Assembly: GCF_003987655.1 (NCBI RefSeq)
Contig: NZ_NGKC01000002.1
Coordinates: 1 to 64,000, forward strand
Origin: Vagococcus acidifermentans
Lineage (GTDB): Bacteria > Bacillota > Bacilli > Lactobacillales > Vagococcaceae
Length of the DNA: 64,000 nucleotides
Direction: 5' to 3'
Positions within the stretch are counted from its first letter, which is position 1; each line of letters begins with the position of its first letter. Positions 8,836 to 18,030 of the stretch are shown here, in pieces. The notes beneath the pieces are model-generated. The model was not told the DNA's origin. It worked only from the letters and a program-made list of their open reading frames with translations, and made no database searches. The position numbers were made by a program, and so were the translations under genes.

Positions 8836-9774
8836 ATGAAGGTGCAGTTGCTCAAAGCCCGGAGTGCCATGATGGACTATTATCTGCTTGATCAGGCAAA
8901 ATTGTCCCGCCCTTTGTCTGATGAGGACATCATGTTGTTGAGTGAACAGTTATGCCTTTCGCATGGCTGTAAAAAGTCAGGCGTCAAAAGTCTGCTGGTC
9001 GTGGAACCGGCGGATAACCATTATTCCCTTGCCAAGGTGCGTTTTATTCATCAGAGTGGAAAGGAAGTCCGCTTAGACGGACATGGTCTGCAAGTTGCCG
9101 CAACCTATCTGTCGCGGAAGCATCAACTGGACGAGTTTCATATCCGCTGCATGCATGCTGATTTGTTTGTGAAAAAGCACACATCGCTATCTAATAATAG
9201 ACAATCGTTCCGTATTCAAATAGAACCGGTCAGTTTCCAATTGAAGACGCTGCCGATGAATTATCGTCAAAAATTAACGCTGATCAATGAGCCTATTCCG
9301 GAATTGTCAGCCGACCATCTGTTTATTGCCATTGCGACACCTGCTCCGCATGTGCTTTCGTTTGTGGAAGAGGCCGATTTTTTAGATGCTGATTTGGCAA
9401 GAATCGGCGAAAGAGCCAACCGTGATGACCAGTTGTTTCCAGAAGGGGTCAGTGTCAGTTTTATTTTACGGACAAGCCCTTCTGAACTGTCTTTAAAAAC
9501 CTTTGAGCCTGGACTAGGTCTGACACGCCCTAGCGGTACGGCGGTCTGCGCAGCCAGTCTGGTTCATGTGCTGACAGGAGACGGCGAACCTTTCAGTCCC
9601 ATTGCAGTCACGCATCATTGCGGGATTGAGCATGTCGTGGTGCACATTGAGCATCAGGACGGATACTGGCTGGAGTTTATCGGTAGTGCGGAGCTTGAGT
9701 GTTACAGCTGTTTTAAACACGCCGACATTGCCGAGGGAAAAGTATCTCAGCGCCAGTATGTTGAGCCCTTGTAA
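8836..9774 (+). CDS. Diaminopimelate epimerase-like protein lacking both catalytic cysteines
   Basis: A 312-residue protein with the two-lobed DapF/PhzF-type layout. Positions can be matched to DapF, but both catalytic cysteines are replaced. The first-lobe GNGxRC motif reads DGHGLQV (Val87 for Cys). The second-lobe ACGTGACA motif reads PSGTAVCA (Ser233 for the catalytic Cys; the remaining Cys is the noncatalytic one). The two-base racemisation chemistry of DapF is therefore unlikely. ATG 8836 is preferred over 8818: GGAG at 8820-8823 precedes it and its MKVQLLKARSAMMDYYLLD opening matches the start of DapF. It has its own terminator and no lysine-pathway neighbours. Confidence 0.7.
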   Translation: MKVQLLKARSAMMDYYLLDQAKLSRPLSDEDIMLLSEQLCLSHGCKKSGVKSLLVVEPADNHYSLAKVRFIHQSGKEVRLDGHGLQVAATYLSRKHQLDEFHIRCMHADLFVKKHTSLSNNRQSFRIQIEPVSFQLKTLPMNYRQKLTLINEPIPELSADHLFIAIATPAPHVLSFVEEADFLDADLARIGERANRDDQLFPEGVSVSFILRTSPSELSLKTFEPGLGLTRPSGTAVCAASLVHVLTGDGEPFSPIAVTHHCGIEHVVVHIEHQDGYWLEFIGSAELECYSCFKHADIAEGKVSQRQYVEPL

Positions 9775-9803
9775 ATAAAAGCGCTATCAATCATTTGGCA
9801 AAG

Positions 9804-9838
9804 AAAGCCTTTAGTGCAGCAGTGCGCTAAAGGCTTTT
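9804..9838 (+). terminator. Terminator of the DapF-like gene
   Basis: AAAGCCTTTAG/CTAAAGGCTTT stem (11 bp) followed by a short T run. Confidence 0.8.
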
Positions 9839-9893
9839 AAAATAGTAAGTGTCTTTAAAAATTTCCAGAAACTATTAAAAAAGATTTTTTTTA

Positions 9894-9919
9894 TGATATA
9901 ATGGATAAACTAAAGGAGG
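9894..9919 (+). promoter_or_regulatory. ylaN promoter (extended -10) and RBS
   Basis: TGATATAAT (9894-9902) is an extended -10 box and AAAGGAGGG (9912-9919) the ribosome binding site. The -10 box covers an in-frame ATG at 9901, which rules that codon out as the start. Confidence 0.65.
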
Positions 9920-9927
9920 GCATCCCG

Positions 9928-10221
9928 ATGAGTAATCTTATTCCAGTTGAAGAAGCAGTTGCCATTTTGTACAAAGACGCTGAACGGATTAAAAACCTGG
10001 TGAGCAATCAGCAGAACCACCAGTGTATTGCCCAATGCAAAGCCTTTGAAGAGGTTATCGACACGCAAATGTACGGTTTTTCCAAGCAGGTGGAGTTTGC
10101 GGTCAAGATAGGTATCATTACACAGGCTGAAGGGCATCAGCTGATGGTTGATTTGGAAAAGGAATTAAACGAAGTATACAGTGACATTTATAATGAAGTT
10201 TATGATGAACAAAAAGGATAG
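9928..10221 (+). CDS. ylaN: YlaN family protein (DUF1507)
   Basis: A 97-residue all-helical protein of the YlaN/DUF1507 family. In Bacillus and Staphylococcus the homologue is required under iron limitation and has been linked to iron binding and to control of Fur. The gene order ylaN-ftsW-pycA is the Bacillus order, which supports orthology. Start at ATG 9928 after a strong AAAGGAGGG. Histidines and cysteines of HQCIAQCKAFEE (about residues 32-43) could bind metal, which is inference. Confidence 0.9.
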   Translation: MSNLIPVEEAVAILYKDAERIKNLVSNQQNHQCIAQCKAFEEVIDTQMYGFSKQVEFAVKIGIITQAEGHQLMVDLEKELNEVYSDIYNEVYDEQKG

Positions 10222-10258
10222 AAAAGTTTAGAGTTAGTAATGAGAGGATGTGCACGCT

Positions 10259-11488
10259 TTGCCCAAAAAGGTCAAAAAGCGTTTTTATTTAGATTATGGT
10301 TTGCTGATTCCTTATTTGATACTGTCGATTGTCGGTATCATCATGGTATACAGTGCCAGCTCGTATAAACTGATGCAGGATGGTGCCAATCCGGCGTCGG
10401 CGGCAATCAGACAGGCAGCTTATCTCGTCGTGGGACTGGTTGCTGTGATGTTTATTTATAAAATGAAAGTGTCTGTCTTTCAAAACCGGCGCTTTATCAT
10501 GTTTGCTATTGCAGTCATTAGTTTTATGTTGCTTCTGACGCGTTTTACAAGTCTTGGTTCAAGAGCTGGTGGTGCAATGGGCTGGCTGAGTCTTGGTCCA
10601 GTGCGTATCCAGCCGGCTGAATTTTTGAAAATCATGGTCGTCTGGTATTTGGCTTACATTCTTGCCAGACGCCAAGATATGATTAACCAGCATTTTAAAG
10701 AGGCAACCTTAAAGCCGATTGTCCTGGTCAGCGGACTGATTTTCTTAGTCCTCATCCAGCCGGATTTCGGCGGTGCGGCAATTTTAGTGCTGATTACGCT
10801 CATTATGCTGCTTGCCAGCGGTGTCAACTATATGTACACGCTGGTCGTCGGCGGCGGGGGTGTGGTGTTAAGTTTTATCATGGTTCAGCTGATTGTTTTG
10901 ACAAGGGGGATTTTTTTCCCGGGTAGACTGAAATACATCTATCGGCGTTTTGAAACGTTTGTCAATCCTTTTTCGGACCCCCTGAACAATGGTCTGCAAA
11001 TGATCAATTCTTATTATGCGATTAATAACGGCGGCTGGTTTGGTCGGGGAATAGGCAACAGCATTCAGAAAAAAGGGTTTCTTCCTGAAGCCCAGACTGA
11101 CTTCATGTTTTCAATTGTGATTGAAGAATTGGGTCTGCTGATTGCGCTTGTTCTGCTGGGGCTGCTGCTGTTTTTAATTTTACGTATTTTTCTGATCGGT
11201 ATCCGCTCGAAAAATGCATTCAACTCGCTGATGTGTATCGGTATCGGCAGTATGATTCTGATTCAAACGTTTGTCAACGTGGGCGGCATCGCCGGCATTA
11301 TTCCGCTGACAGGCGTGACGTTTCCGTTTTTGAGTCAGGGCGGCTCAAGTTTGATTGTGTTGTCGATAGCTGTCGGCTTTGCCCTGAACATCAGTGCTGA
11401 TGAAAAGCGTCGCCAGCACTATCGTCAAATCGAGATGCTGAAGACGACATTTCAGGAGAATAAACAATTGTTGAACTCTCGGGATTAA
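10259..11488 (+). CDS. ftsW: Peptidoglycan glycosyltransferase FtsW (SEDS family)
   Basis: A SEDS glycosyltransferase of about 409 residues with ten membrane helices, polymerising lipid II at the division septum with a partner class B PBP. Family marks are VYSASSY near the first helix, SLGPVRIQPAEFLK, the large extracellular loop with GIGNSIQKKGFLPEAQTDFMFSIVIEELG, and GVTFPFLSQGGSS. TTG 10259 is preferred over GTG 10250, which lies only two bases after the GAGAGG ribosome binding site. FtsW rather than RodA is supported by synteny with ylaN and pycA. Confidence 0.9.
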   Translation: MPKKVKKRFYLDYGLLIPYLILSIVGIIMVYSASSYKLMQDGANPASAAIRQAAYLVVGLVAVMFIYKMKVSVFQNRRFIMFAIAVISFMLLLTRFTSLGSRAGGAMGWLSLGPVRIQPAEFLKIMVVWYLAYILARRQDMINQHFKEATLKPIVLVSGLIFLVLIQPDFGGAAILVLITLIMLLASGVNYMYTLVVGGGGVVLSFIMVQLIVLTRGIFFPGRLKYIYRRFETFVNPFSDPLNNGLQMINSYYAINNGGWFGRGIGNSIQKKGFLPEAQTDFMFSIVIEELGLLIALVLLGLLLFLILRIFLIGIRSKNAFNSLMCIGIGSMILIQTFVNVGGIAGIIPLTGVTFPFLSQGGSSLIVLSIAVGFALNISADEKRRQHYRQIEMLKTTFQENKQLLNSRD

Positions 11489-11505
11489 TTAGGAGGATGA
11501 GTGTG

Positions 11506-14500
11506 ATGAAAAAAGTTTTAGTAGCCAATCGCGGTGAGATTGCTATCCGGGTGTTTCGTGCGTGTACGGAGATGAATATCACCACCGTCGGGATTTATGC
11601 TGCGGAGGATGAGAACTCTGTCCACCGCTTCAAAGCTGACGAAGCTTACCTTGTTGGAAAAGGGAAAAAGCCGATTGAAGCCTATCTGGATATCGAAGAT
11701 ATTATCAGAATCGCAAAAGATTCGGGAGCCGAAGCCATTCATCCAGGGTACGGATTTTTATCAGAAAACTTGGAGTTCGCAAGACGTTGTGAACAAGAAG
11801 GCCTGATTTTTATCGGACCTTCATTACACCATTTGGATATTTTCGGCGATAAAATCAAAGCCAAAGAAGCGGCCATAGCTGCCGGTGTCCAGTCGATACC
11901 CGGCTCGGACGGACCGGTTGCCTCAGCCGACGAAGTGGTTTCCTTCGGGAACCAGCACGGTTATCCTCTGATGATTAAAGCCGCATTGGGCGGCGGCGGC
12001 CGCGGCATGCGTGTGGCACGCAATGCTGAAGAAGCCGTTGAAGGTTATGAAAGGGCGAAAAGCGAAGCCAAGGCAGCTTTCGGCAGTGATGAAGTGTATG
12101 TCGAACGTTATATCGACAACCCGAAACATATCGAAGTGCAGATTTTGGGAGACACACACGGCAACGTGATTCATTTGTTTGAACGGGACTGCTCTGTCCA
12201 GCGGCGCCACCAAAAAGTTGTGGAAGTAGCGCCGTGCGTGTCCATGGATGACACCATGCGCGAGAAAATCTGTCAGGCAGCTGTCCAGCTGATGACGCAT
12301 GTCGGTTACGTCAATGCCGGCACAGTCGAGTTTCTGGTAGACGATCAGGATTTTTATTTTATTGAAGTGAACCCGCGCGTGCAGGTAGAGCATACCATTA
12401 CAGAGCTGATTACCGATGTTGATATTGTCATGGCACAACTGCGCATTGCCATGGGAGATGATTTGCACAAAGATATCGGTATTCCTCAGCAGGAAGATTT
12501 GCGCATCCACGGCTATGCTATCCAGTGCCGGATTACGACGGAAGACCCGCTGAATGACTTCATGCCTGATACCGGCAAAATCGACACCTACCGGTCACCG
12601 GGCGGTTACGGTATCAGACTGGACGTGGGGAATGCCTTCTCCGGTGCGGTCGTGACACCTTATTTTGATTCACTGCTTGTAAAGGTGTGTACTCATGCCA
12701 TCACATTTGATGCTACGATTCAAAAAATGCTGCGTGCGTTGAAAGAATTCCGGATTCGCGGCGTCAAAACGAACGTCCCGTTTCTGGCCAACGTGATTTC
12801 CCACTCGGAATTTCGGACCGGAGACGCCAAGACGACCTTTATTGACAGTTCGCCTGAATTGTTTGTATTCAGCCGTGTGCGCGACCGGGGCAATAAAACG
12901 ATGAAATACATCGGCGAAGTAACAGTCAATGGTTTTCCGGGAATTGAAAAGACTGAGAAGAAATTTAAGCATGCTGCCCGTCTGCCGAAAAATCTGGTGC
13001 TGAAACAGGATGTTGTGACAGCTAAAAATATTTTGGACAGTCAAGGGCCGGATGCCGTTGTCGACTGGGTGAAAAACAAACAGGAAGTGCTGCTGACAGA
13101 CACGACCTTCAGAGACGCCCATCAAAGCCTTTTGGCAACACGGGTCCGGACAACGGATTTTAAACGTATCGCCAAACAAACCGATGAAGCGATTCCGGAG
13201 TTGTTTTCAAGTGAAATGTGGGGCGGCGCCACATTTGATGTCGCTTACCGTTTTCTAAATGAAAATCCATGGCAGCGGCTGCGCAAACTGCGTAAGCTGA
13301 TGCCGAACACATTGTTCCAGATGCTTTTTAGAGGTTCCAATGCAGTGGGCTATCAAAATTATCCGGACAATGTCTTGAAGGAGTTTATCACGCATTCTGC
13401 CGAGCAGGGCATTGATGTGTTCCGTATTTTCGATAGTTTGAACTGGCTGCCGCAAATGGAAAAAAGCATTCAGTATGTGCGCGATACCGGCAAAATCGTT
13501 GAAGCAGCCATTTGCTATACCGGCGATGTGATGGACGACAGCCGGCCTAAATACAATTTGGCTTACTATAAAGAGATGGCTAAAGAACTTGAAAAAATGG
13601 GGTCGCACATCATCGCTATCAAGGATATGGCAGGCTTGCTGCGTCCGCAGGCAGCTTACCGGCTGATTTCCGAGTTGAAAGAAACAGTGGACGTACCGAT
13701 TCATTTACACACGCATGACACAGCCGGCAATGGCATCTTTACTTACGCTTCAGCAGTTAAGGCGGGTGTTGATATTGTTGATGTTGCCATGAGTGCTATG
13801 AGCGGGGCAACAAGCCAGCCAAGCATGAGCAGTTTGTATTATGCGCTGAAAGATGACGTCAGAACGCCATCATTGAATATTGAAAATGTGCAAAAAATCA
13901 ATCATTATTGGGAAGACGTCCGCGAGTTTTATGCTCCGTTTGAAAATGGCGTCAGCGCACCGCAGACAGAAGTTTATTTGCATGAAATGCCGGGCGGTCA
14001 GTATTCCAATTTGCAGCAGCAGGCAAAAGCCGTTGGTCTGGAAGACAAGTGGGATGATATCAAAGTCATGTATGCGACAGTCAACCGGATGTTTGGCGAC
14101 ATTGTGAAAGTGACGCCGTCTTCCAAAGTTGTTGGCGACATGGCGCTGTTCATGGTTCAAAATGAATTGACAGAGGAAGATATTTTCTCACGGGGCAGAG
14201 AACTCAGTTATCCTGAGTCGGTCATCAGTTTCTTCCAAGGTGATCTGGGACAGCCGACAGGCGGATTCCCTCATGAATTGAAAGACATCATCTTGAACGG
14301 ACGGCCGTCGATTGACGTGCGTCCGGGCAGCCTGACAGAGCCGGTTGATTTTGACGAAGTTGCCGCCGAACTGGAAAAACTGGTCGGGTACCCGCCTTCA
14401 CACGAGGAAGTGCTGAGCTATCTAATGTACCCGCAAGTCTTTTTGGACTATACTAAGATGTATGAGAGCTTTGCTGACATCGAAGTGCTTGATACACCGA

Positions 14501-14931
14501 CCTTCTTCCAAGGGATGCGTGTCGGCGAAACAGTCGAAGTCAGAATCGAAAAAGGCAAAACATTGATTATAGAATTGAGCGATATCGGCGCACCAGATTT
14601 GGAAGGCAACCGTGTGTTGTTCTTCAATTTGAACGGACAGCGCAGAGAATTTGTCGTCAAAGACATGAACGTGAAATCGACCGTTGTCCTTAAGAAAAAA
14701 GCCGAGCCGACAAATAAAGGACACGTCGGAGCAACGATGTCCGGTTCAGTATTGGAAGTCCTTGTCAAAAATGGCGACAAAGTCGAAAAAGGGCAGGCGC
14801 TGCTGGTCACAGAAGCGATGAAGATGGAAACGACAATCCATGCCAATACCGCCGGTGTTGTGAAGCTGGTCCATGTGACTGACGGCGAGCCGATTCAATC
14901 TGGCGATTTGCTCATTGAATTGACACTTTAG
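11506..14931 (+). CDS. pycA: Pyruvate carboxylase
   Basis: A 1141-residue single-chain pyruvate carboxylase: ATP-dependent carboxylation of biotin, then transfer to pyruvate to make oxaloacetate. The biotin carboxylase domain (1-450) has the glycine-rich ATP loop KAALGGGGRGMR and NPRVQVEHT. The carboxyltransferase TIM barrel starts near 525 (LLTDTTFRDAHQSLLATR). The C-terminal biotinyl domain carries EAMKMET with the biotin lysine at K1106. ATG 11506 is preferred since ATG 11497 directly abuts AGGAGG (11491-11496). It supplies oxaloacetate for aspartate and, in some Firmicutes, links to c-di-AMP control, which the sequence alone does not show. Confidence 0.97.
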   Translation: MKKVLVANRGEIAIRVFRACTEMNITTVGIYAAEDENSVHRFKADEAYLVGKGKKPIEAYLDIEDIIRIAKDSGAEAIHPGYGFLSENLEFARRCEQEGLIFIGPSLHHLDIFGDKIKAKEAAIAAGVQSIPGSDGPVASADEVVSFGNQHGYPLMIKAALGGGGRGMRVARNAEEAVEGYERAKSEAKAAFGSDEVYVERYIDNPKHIEVQILGDTHGNVIHLFERDCSVQRRHQKVVEVAPCVSMDDTMREKICQAAVQLMTHVGYVNAGTVEFLVDDQDFYFIEVNPRVQVEHTITELITDVDIVMAQLRIAMGDDLHKDIGIPQQEDLRIHGYAIQCRITTEDPLNDFMPDTGKIDTYRSPGGYGIRLDVGNAFSGAVVTPYFDSLLVKVCTHAITFDATIQKMLRALKEFRIRGVKTNVPFLANVISHSEFRTGDAKTTFIDSSPELFVFSRVRDRGNKTMKYIGEVTVNGFPGIEKTEKKFKHAARLPKNLVLKQDVVTAKNILDSQGPDAVVDWVKNKQEVLLTDTTFRDAHQSLLATRVRTTDFKRIAKQTDEAIPELFSSEMWGGATFDVAYRFLNENPWQRLRKLRKLMPNTLFQMLFRGSNAVGYQNYPDNVLKEFITHSAEQGIDVFRIFDSLNWLPQMEKSIQYVRDTGKIVEAAICYTGDVMDDSRPKYNLAYYKEMAKELEKMGSHIIAIKDMAGLLRPQAAYRLISELKETVDVPIHLHTHDTAGNGIFTYASAVKAGVDIVDVAMSAMSGATSQPSMSSLYYALKDDVRTPSLNIENVQKINHYWEDVREFYAPFENGVSAPQTEVYLHEMPGGQYSNLQQQAKAVGLEDKWDDIKVMYATVNRMFGDIVKVTPSSKVVGDMALFMVQNELTEEDIFSRGRELSYPESVISFFQGDLGQPTGGFPHELKDIILNGRPSIDVRPGSLTEPVDFDEVAAELEKLVGYPPSHEEVLSYLMYPQVFLDYTKMYESFADIEVLDTPTFFQGMRVGETVEVRIEKGKTLIIELSDIGAPDLEGNRVLFFNLNGQRREFVVKDMNVKSTVVLKKKAEPTNKGHVGATMSGSVLEVLVKNGDKVEKGQALLVTEAMKMETTIHANTAGVVKLVHVTDGEPIQSGDLLIELTL

Positions 14932-14955
14932 AAACGATAAGCAGGTGCTGAGACG

Positions 14956-16110
14956 GTGAAACGACTATTACATTTTATACTAGCTTTTTTAATCGCGTTA
15001 ATCGCTGTATATATGGAGCCGGTTCTTTTTTTAAGAAACCAAGTGGAAGCACCAAAAGAACCGGCTGATAGTCGTCTCTCCCCATCTGTCCATAAATCGC
15101 TTCCCTATTATGAACTGAATACGAGCGGCCTGGCAGGCTACATCGGCAAATCGAAAGACGAGCTGATGGAGGATTTTCAGAATGTCCGGAATATCTGGCA
15201 GTCGCCCCTCGGGTTTGAATGGCTGGTTTATGGGGATAATCCGGACAATTATATCCAAATCGGCGTCAGGGACCAAAAGGTAGTCACCATCTTTTCACTT
15301 GGCAGTGAGAATGATACGGCGCCTTTCAGCAAAGACATGACGTTAACGGACATCTCTGAAATCACCACGATTTTTTCCAATTTTTCGTTTGACTACAATG
15401 ACGAGACATACGATGTGGAATTGTCTGAGGAAGACATGAATTACCGTCCGTTAGTGGCATTCAACAACGGGGCGTTTGCCATTCTTCATCTGGACAGGGA
15501 CAATGGCCGGATTATCGGGATTCGTTATCTTGACAAGCAGCAGCTGCTGGAGCTGATGCCTTACCAGCTCGTATCGGCCAATCCTTTGCCGCATCCGCCA
15601 GTTGCGGATGACCGTTGGGAAACAGTGAACCGGGACAGTGCGGCACAAATGGTGATGCTTCTGAATATGTTGCGCGAAACAGGGGAACTGGGAACGTACC
15701 AGCTGGATAATGACCTGACCAACAAAGCTGAAGCAGCACTGAAGACGCTTATCGAAACACCGGACGAGATTTTACAGGACAAGGCCCGGCGGACAATGTG
15801 GCAGTCGCAGGAGACGGCGGTTTCGTTTGAAACACCTTTTGCCTTAGCGAGTGATGAAACCGACAGGATGATTCAAAGCAGCCGGATTGACAGCCAAACA
15901 GTCCATGGCATAGGCTACGCTCCGGCGTTTGATGTGCCGTTTCTGCTGATGGACTGGCTAAGCAACCACCTCACTGCAACAGAGCTGTCCCACAAGTCTG
16001 ACACACGTATGGGGGTTGCTTTTGACCGAAATGTCATGTTTATCTTGTTTGACACGGATACACAGGTCCAAAGCTCAGAAAAAACAGAAAGCAGTGACAG
16101 CAGCTCATGA
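14956..16110 (+). CDS. CAP-domain protein (YlbC-like)
   Basis: A 384-residue secreted or anchored protein. An N-terminal hydrophobic segment (about 4-22) acts as signal anchor, followed by a CAP-associated N-terminal domain (about 50-190, with YIGKSKDELMEDFQN) and a C-terminal CAP/SCP-like domain (about 210-365). The C-terminus is a serine/glutamate tail. Position after pycA and before ylbF matches Bacillus ylbC. Function is unknown. The start is GTG 14956 with only a weak upstream GAGGTGCT-like site; its stop overlaps the next start in ATGA. Confidence 0.72.
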   Translation: MKRLLHFILAFLIALIAVYMEPVLFLRNQVEAPKEPADSRLSPSVHKSLPYYELNTSGLAGYIGKSKDELMEDFQNVRNIWQSPLGFEWLVYGDNPDNYIQIGVRDQKVVTIFSLGSENDTAPFSKDMTLTDISEITTIFSNFSFDYNDETYDVELSEEDMNYRPLVAFNNGAFAILHLDRDNGRIIGIRYLDKQQLLELMPYQLVSANPLPHPPVADDRWETVNRDSAAQMVMLLNMLRETGELGTYQLDNDLTNKAEAALKTLIETPDEILQDKARRTMWQSQETAVSFETPFALASDETDRMIQSSRIDSQTVHGIGYAPAFDVPFLLMDWLSNHLTATELSHKSDTRMGVAFDRNVMFILFDTDTQVQSSEKTESSDSSS

Positions 16111-16538
16111 TATATACAGATGAAGTAATGGCATTAGAAGACAGCGTTGAACAGTTGGCAGATGAACTATTAACCAGTTCATTGGCGAACGACTATCTTG
16201 AAAAATATCAGGCACTGGCGGCCAGCCGGGCTGCGGCTGAAAAAATAAACGCGTTTGTTAAAGCCAAAGAATCGTTTGAGAGAATCGAACGTTTCGGTAC
16301 GTATGCGCCCGATTTTACTCAAAAAAGACGGGAGCTGCGTCAAAAGAAACGGGCATTGGATTTGGATGATACAGTGGCGGCGTTCAGGATGAGCGAAACG
16401 GCTCTCCAGGAGCTGCTTGACAATATGTGTGTGGACATCAGCAATAGTATTTCTGATACAATTAAAGTGGATGCAGGTAATCCATTTTTTGAATTTGCGA
16501 GCAGGGGGTGTGGAGGTAGCTGCCATGTTGACCAATGA
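16107..16538 (+). CDS. ylbF: YlbF/RicF family regulator
   Basis: A 143-residue helical Com_YlbF (DUF964) protein. In Bacillus the homologue RicF forms the Y-complex with RicA (YmcA) and RicT (YaaT), directing RNase Y and affecting competence and biofilm formation; the complex binds Fe-S clusters. A C-terminal RGCGGSCHVDQ retains two cysteines of that tail, fewer than in Bacillus. The start ATG overlaps the preceding stop by 4 bases and the end overlaps ylbG by 14 bases, so the three genes are coupled. Confidence 0.85.
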   Translation: MIYTDEVMALEDSVEQLADELLTSSLANDYLEKYQALAASRAAAEKINAFVKAKESFERIERFGTYAPDFTQKRRELRQKKRALDLDDTVAAFRMSETALQELLDNMCVDISNSISDTIKVDAGNPFFEFASRGCGGSCHVDQ

Positions 16539-16890
16539 ACAGAAATTACCAAATGAACTGGTTGTGCAGAAAAGGCGCGGACTGGTTGTTTGGGTATACA
16601 GTTTGAAGCAGTTGCGGAACTTACGGAAATTCGGATTCATTCATCATGTCTCCAGAAAAATGAAATATGTCATTCTTTATGTGAATGAAGAGGATGTCGA
16701 ACGGACGACCAGCCGCCTGAACAAATTATTCTTTGTGAGGCGCGTGGAAACGTCTTTTCGCCCGGATATTAACATGAACTTTGACAACCGTCTGGGGAAC
16801 AGAGTCCGGACCAAGCTGGAGGAAGATGACGGGTTTGAGGTTGAAGAGCTCAATACGCGTATCCAACTCGCTGATACGGCAGATGACTAG
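16525..16890 (+). CDS. ylbG: YlbG family protein (DUF2129)
   Basis: A 121-residue YlbG/DUF2129 protein with the opening RGLVVWVYSLKQLRNLRKFG and the later VNEEDVERTTSRLNKL and VRRVETSFRP. Function unknown. It always sits beside ylbF. ATG 16525 follows GGAGG (16512-16516) inside the end of ylbF; the frame stays open further upstream but that part is shadow of ylbF. Confidence 0.85.
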   Translation: MLTNEQKLPNELVVQKRRGLVVWVYSLKQLRNLRKFGFIHHVSRKMKYVILYVNEEDVERTTSRLNKLFFVRRVETSFRPDINMNFDNRLGNRVRTKLEEDDGFEVEELNTRIQLADTADD

Positions 16891-16915
16891 CGTGAAGAAC
16901 ACTTCACGCTTTTTT
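16889..16915 (+). terminator. Terminator of the ylbC-ylbF-ylbG unit
   Basis: AGCGTGAAG/CTTCACGCT stem (9 bp) beginning in the stop codon, followed by a T run. Confidence 0.85.
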
Positions 16916-16970
16916 ATTTGTGCAAAGATTGTTATAATAATGGTTAAGTTTAGTGACAGGAGCAGAAGCG

Positions 16971-17525
16971 ATGCGTGTGATAGCAGGTAAATATAAGGGA
17001 AGAAAGCTGGTTTCTTTAAAAGGAGAGCAGACGCGCCCCACATCTGATAAAATCAAAGGGGCTTTATTTAATATGATTGGTCCGTACTTCGACGGCGGCA
17101 CCGTTTTGGATTTGTACAGCGGCAGCGGGAATTTGGCAATCGAAGCGGTGTCGCGGGGCTGTGAGACGGCTTTTTGTGTCGACAATCATTATCCGGCGGT
17201 CAACGTTATCCGCGAAAATATTACGCTGACGAAAGAAAGCGGCAAGTTTCATATCATGAAATGCCATGCCGATCAGGCGCTGCAAAAACTGGCAGCGAAA
17301 AGGCAGCAGTTCGATCTGGTGTTTCTGGACCCGCCTTATGCCAAACAAACAATCGTTCCGCAAATTCAATTTATGCAGACCCATCAGCTCTTGACTGACG
17401 GGGCGCTGATTGTGTGCGAAACGGATAAAGTGGTCGCACTGCCGGATGAGCTGCCGGGGTTACGTTTGAAAAAAAGGCAGCGCTACGGCATCACCGAAAT
17501 TGTGATTTATGATCAAGGAGAGTAG
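16971..17525 (+). CDS. rsmD: 16S rRNA (guanine966-N2)-methyltransferase RsmD
   Basis: A 184-residue SAM-dependent methyltransferase that modifies G966 of 16S rRNA. It has the opening MRVIAGKYKGRKL, the SAM-binding DLYSGSGNLAIEAVSRG and the catalytic DPPY motif (LDPPYAK). ATG 16971 follows ACAGGAG at 16956-16962. A TATAAT at 16933-16938 may provide its promoter right after the ylbG terminator. rsmD-coaD adjacency is widely conserved; the coaD ribosome binding site lies in the rsmD 3' end. Confidence 0.93.
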   Translation: MRVIAGKYKGRKLVSLKGEQTRPTSDKIKGALFNMIGPYFDGGTVLDLYSGSGNLAIEAVSRGCETAFCVDNHYPAVNVIRENITLTKESGKFHIMKCHADQALQKLAAKRQQFDLVFLDPPYAKQTIVPQIQFMQTHQLLTDGALIVCETDKVVALPDELPGLRLKKRQRYGITEIVIYDQGE

Positions 17526-17529
17526 CAAC

Positions 17530-18018
17530 ATGGGAAAAAGAAAAGCATTATTTCCAGGCAGTTTTGACCCGTTTACGAACGGGCATCTGAATACCGTGAC
17601 AAGAGCGTCACAGCTGTTTGATGAGGTGGTCGTCGGTATTTCCACCAATACCAGCAAACAGTCGCTCTTTACACCGGAAGAGAAAATTCGATTGACGGAA
17701 GAGGCTGTCGCCCATCTGAGCAATGTCAGCGTCGTATCACATCCGGAAGGACTGACGGTCGACATGGCGCATACCATCGGTGCTTCTTTTCTGATTCGCG
17801 GCATCCGCAACAGCATGGATTACGAATACGAAAAAAATATTGCGTTCATGAACCGGAAAATGGCAGAGGATATTGAAACCATCTTGCTGCTTGCTGATGA
17901 CGAGTACAGCAGTATCAGCTCTACGATGATTAAAGAAATTGCGAAATTTCAGGGGGATGTCTCGCTGTTTGTGCCGGAAGGCGTAGCGCAGGCACTTGCT
18001 GAAAAATTTAACAGGTAG
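17530..18018 (+). CDS. coaD: Phosphopantetheine adenylyltransferase
   Basis: A 162-residue CoaD, the fourth step of coenzyme A synthesis (4'-phosphopantetheine + ATP to dephospho-CoA). The nucleotidyltransferase motif is PGSFDPFTNGHL (TNGH as the T/HxGH element), and the late YSSISSTMIKE matches the ISSTxIKE motif. ATG 17530 follows AAGGAGAG. The frame is open to 17509 but that codon lies before the ribosome binding site. Confidence 0.95.
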   Translation: MGKRKALFPGSFDPFTNGHLNTVTRASQLFDEVVVGISTNTSKQSLFTPEEKIRLTEEAVAHLSNVSVVSHPEGLTVDMAHTIGASFLIRGIRNSMDYEYEKNIAFMNRKMAEDIETILLLADDEYSSISSTMIKEIAKFQGDVSLFVPEGVAQALAEKFNR

Positions 18019-18030
18019 GCGGCGTACAGG

